From: an uncultured Clostridia bacterium
Lineage (GTDB): Bacteria; Bacillota; Clostridia; Christensenellales; Borkfalkiaceae
Reading direction: 5' to 3'
NCBI GenBank assembly: GCA_934249215.1
Contig: CAKQKN010000087.1
Location: 1-9,504 of the forward strand
DNA: 9,504 nt
A program made the position numbers and the translations under genes. Of this stretch, positions 7,572-9,504 are shown piece after piece. Within the stretch, counting starts at the first letter, position 1. The number at the start of each line of letters is the position of its first letter. The notes beneath the pieces are model-generated. The model did no database searches. It was given only the letters and a program-made list of their open reading frames with translations, and was not told the origin of the DNA.

Positions 7572-8642
7572 TCAGATAATCTCGATTGCTTCTTCGTCGG
7601 GGAGTACGGCCGGGCTTTCCGACGGTCGGTCGAGATAGTAATATGCAACCGACGCAATATCGTCTTGTTGCGGATGAAATCGCCCTTCGCTTCGCCAACC
7701 GAGCGACTGCAAAGTGACTTTGATGTCCTTTTCGAAATAAATCGGATCGGCGACGTGAAGTCGGTATAGGTCGAATCGCTGTTGCGAAATATATACGTTG
7801 TCCGTTTTTAGAGGGTGGAACCCGGCATAGAGTGTCGAATATTCCCGATAGGTTTTTGTTTCCCAATCCTCGAAATTATATGCGCCGAGGAAATAGTCTT
7901 CCGTACCCGTGCCGCAGATAGTGGGGAATTCTTCGTCGCCGTCGAGAAAGAATTTCATCTCGCCCTCGCCCCACCATCCGTTGTTGTTCGCGCCGTACGC
8001 GAGGTATGTTCCGACGTATTTTCCTTTGCCGAAAACGTTGTCGAGAACGGTGTAGTCTTCCTTATAGGGCAGAGGATTTTGCCGTCTGAACTGTGCGTGG
8101 AAATATCCGATATTGTTCGGCAAAGATTTCAGTTGATAATCGATCTGATAATATATTTCGCGATTTTCTTCGCCACGGTTCTCGAGCGTTACGAGCGCTC
8201 TTTTTTTGAACGGTTGCACCCAGAAACAATTGAGTCCTTTTGCGGGGTTAACGCACACGGCGGCGCTGTTCACGCGGAAAAAACTGTCCCAGCCGTTGAA
8301 AAAGAAATCGCCGAGAGGACATTCTACGGACGGGGTTTTGCAATCGTCCCAAAAAATTCTCAAAATGAGATTCCTTGAGGACGACTTCCCTGACGGAACT
8401 ATCCATATATGTCTTATTTCGCCTTCGCCTTTAATGTCGGCGAGCGTTATCGTTTCGCGCTTATTGAGGCGCAGAAAGGGCTTGATCTTCCAGCCGCGCC
8501 CCAGTTCTCGTGCGGGGTGGGTGGTTTTTTCGCTCTCGGGAATGTCCGCGGCACCGCCTTTGCCTTTTTCGCCGGCGGGGTTTTCGGCGCATATGCTCCG
8601 GGATACGACGTCGTCAAGTTTGCATAATTCATCCATATTCAT
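7572..8642 (-). CDS. Glycoside hydrolase family 172 (DUF2961) protein
   Basis: A 356-residue protein counted from the ATG at 8642. This start is chosen because AGGAG (8650-8654) lies 7 bases before it; the upstream TTG at 8666 would add eight residues encoded across that site. DUF2961 hallmarks are seen in order: RGWKIKPFLRLN and GEIRHIWIV near the start, CPLGDFFFNG, then WWGEGEMKFFLDGD, and GTGTEDYFLGAYNF (Glu at about 248). The Glu residues in GEGE and GTGTEDY lie where the characterised GH172 enzyme alpha-FFase1 of Bifidobacterium dentium has its catalytic Glu pair; exact matching needs an alignment. The family includes difructose-dianhydride-forming/hydrolysing enzymes and exo-D-arabinofuranosidases, acting on alpha-linked furanosides. 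No signal peptide is seen, so it probably cleaves imported oligosaccharides in the cytoplasm. It follows fucI by 40 bases and is probably cotranscribed with it. Confidence 0.9.
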   Translation of the reverse strand: MNMDELCKLDDVVSRSICAENPAGEKGKGGAADIPESEKTTHPARELGRGWKIKPFLRLNKRETITLADIKGEGEIRHIWIVPSGKSSSRNLILRIFWDDCKTPSVECPLGDFFFNGWDSFFRVNSAAVCVNPAKGLNCFWVQPFKKRALVTLENRGEENREIYYQIDYQLKSLPNNIGYFHAQFRRQNPLPYKEDYTVLDNVFGKGKYVGTYLAYGANNNGWWGEGEMKFFLDGDEEFPTICGTGTEDYFLGAYNFEDWETKTYREYSTLYAGFHPLKTDNVYISQQRFDLYRLHVADPIYFEKDIKVTLQSLGWRSEGRFHPQQDDIASVAYYYLDRPSESPAVLPDEEAIEII

Positions 8643-8649
8643 AAAAATT

Positions 8650-8654
8650 CTCCT
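8650..8654 (-). promoter_or_regulatory. Shine-Dalgarno site of the GH172 gene
   Basis: Read on the - strand, AGGAG is followed by 7 bases (AATTTTT) and then the ATG at 8642. It decides between the ATG at 8642 and the upstream in-frame TTG at 8666. A second in-frame ATG at 8636 is slightly too distant but possible. Confidence 0.75.
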
Positions 8655-8660
8655 GTCTAT

Positions 8661-8679
8661 ACGCAAGTCTTTATTGCGT
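8661..8679 (-). other. Small hairpin between fucI and the GH172 gene
   Basis: ACGCAA (8661-8666) and TTGCGT (8674-8679) form a perfect six-base-pair stem with a seven-base loop, between the fucI stop and the GH172 ribosome binding site. On the - strand it is followed by ATAGACAGG and not by a T run, so it is not an ordinary terminator. It might mark a processing or stability site, or arise by chance. Confidence 0.35.
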
Positions 8680-8682
8680 CGC

Positions 8683-9504
8683 TTACGCTTTTATATTTTT
8701 ATACATAGGTCCGTAGGCTTCGCAAGCGCGGTAGTCCTGCCCTTCGCTGTCCATACCGAAAGCATTCCACGCGGCGGGGCGATAAATATCGTCTTCGCAA
8801 ACGTTGTGCATGCAAACGGGAATACGGAGCATCGAGCACATGGTGATTAAATCCGCGCCGATATGTCCGTAAGAAATCGCGCCGTGGTTTGCGCCCCAGT
8901 TGTTCATTACGTCGTAAGCGGATTTAAACGCTCCCTTGCCCGTTACGCGCGGCGTAAACCAAGTACAAGGCCACGTATAGTCCGTTCTCTTCCACAGTTT
9001 GTCGGTAACTTCGTCCGGAAGTTTTACCGTCCAACCCTCGACTATCTGCAAAACAGGTCCTAACCCCTTGATAAGGTTAAGCCTTATCATTGTAGCGGGC
9101 ATTTCCGCACGCGTCACAAAACGGCTCGAATATCCGCCGCCGCGGAAATATCCGAGGTCTGCGTAAGGCCAGGTGGTTGCGCCCATCATCGTGTCGATAT
9201 CTTTGTCGGTAACTTCCCACCATTTTTTCATTACGGCGTTGCCCTTTTCGTCCTTTACTTCGCCGCAAGCGTCAACGCAGCACGCGCCCGAGTTGATAAG
9301 GTGAATGAAACCGTCGGCATCTTTTGCATGGCCTTCAAGTTCGTAACCCGTAACGCGCTTGACCGATTCGCCCGACCAAAATGTACGAACGTCGGCAAAC
9401 ATCTGCGCTCTGCCCGTGAGCAACTTCATAAACAACATGCTCGTTGCGTTGAGCGTGTCGTTTTCCGTGCCGAGAATGTACGGTTCTCTCGCGCCGTTCC
9501 AGTC
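8683..9504 (-). CDS. fucI: L-fucose isomerase, C-terminal part (gene continues past the right edge)
   Basis: The frame is open from the right edge (9504) to the TAA at 8683-8685, giving 273 residues, a little under half of the roughly 590-residue enzyme; the ATG at 9438 is internal. The enzyme is a Mn2+-dependent cytoplasmic ketol isomerase turning L-fucose into L-fuculose, and also D-arabinose into D-ribulose. The match to E. coli FucI is clear: GTENDTLNATSML contains the Asp equal to metal ligand D361 (codon 9457-9459), LTGRAQMFADVRTFWS follows, and VMNNWGANHG contains the His equal to H528 (codon 8884-8886). The end, MLRIPVCMHNV through YRPAAW and GQDYRACEAYGPMYK, is nearly that of E. coli. 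The third ligand, equal to E337, lies outside the window. It is upstream of and on the same strand as the GH172 gene. Whether the physiological sugar is L-fucose or D-arabinose cannot be told from this part. Confidence 0.96.
   Translation of the reverse strand, partial: DWNGAREPYILGTENDTLNATSMLFMKLLTGRAQMFADVRTFWSGESVKRVTGYELEGHAKDADGFIHLINSGACCVDACGEVKDEKGNAVMKKWWEVTDKDIDTMMGATTWPYADLGYFRGGGYSSRFVTRAEMPATMIRLNLIKGLGPVLQIVEGWTVKLPDEVTDKLWKRTDYTWPCTWFTPRVTGKGAFKSAYDVMNNWGANHGAISYGHIGADLITMCSMLRIPVCMHNVCEDDIYRPAAWNAFGMDSEGQDYRACEAYGPMYKNIKA

Noticed and set aside
7815..8378. Open frame of 187 codons on the + strand inside the GH172 gene
   Set aside because: It is opposite the most conserved part of GH172, including GTGTEDY; it is a mirror of a constrained coding sequence.
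8206..8850. Long open frame on the + strand across the start of GH172 and the end of fucI
   Set aside because: It is antisense to two genes with clear family motifs, its translation is low-complexity (Ser/Arg/Pro-rich) and it has no ribosome binding site.
1..9504. CRISPR array, tRNA/rRNA, insertion sequence, attachment site or alternative genetic code
   Set aside because: No spaced direct repeats, transposase, terminal inverted repeats or RNA gene were seen, and TAA, TAG and TGA all end genes at sensible positions.

Overview
The window looks like part of a carbohydrate-utilisation region from a Gram-positive-type bacterium, most likely an uncultured gut or rumen member of the Bacillota (Clostridia). 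This is inferred from the style of the lipoprotein signal peptides (lipoboxes LFAC and LFGC), an extracellular family 1 solute-binding protein, purine-rich Shine-Dalgarno sites, moderate GC with a mixed codon choice, and tightly packed operons. The taxonomic call is an inference; no rRNA or other marker gene is present.

Left part (1-7391, + strand): five genes in a row, with gaps of 2, 35, -4 and 2 bases, so almost certainly one transcript that starts upstream of the window. In order they are: a sugar-type ABC solute-binding protein missing its N-terminus; two tandem paralogous lipoproteins with a clan GH-A-like (TIM-barrel) glycosidase signature; an FAD-dependent oxidoreductase of the FAD_oxidored (PF12831-like) type with C-terminal beta-sandwich modules; and an M14 zinc carboxypeptidase with a cytosolic-carboxypeptidase-like N-terminal domain. 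A plausible reading is surface cleavage and capture of a glycoconjugate, import, then oxidation and amide-bond cleavage inside the cell. The actual substrate is unknown.

Middle (7392-7571): a 180-base convergent intergenic region with no gene. It holds one clear hairpin flanked by A-rich and T-rich tracts, fit to terminate transcription from both sides.

Right part (7572-9504, - strand): the C-terminal half of L-fucose isomerase (fucI), running off the right edge, followed 40 bases downstream by a GH172 (DUF2961) glycosidase. GH172 includes D-arabinofuranosidases and FucI enzymes also isomerise D-arabinose, so this pair may serve D-arabinan or D-arabinose use rather than L-fucose use.

No RNA gene, mobile element, CRISPR array or long repeat was seen. 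The clearest candidate for something undescribed is the five-gene + strand operon, with its pair of unassigned GH-A-like lipoproteins next to a cytoplasmic FAD oxidoreductase and an M14 peptidase.
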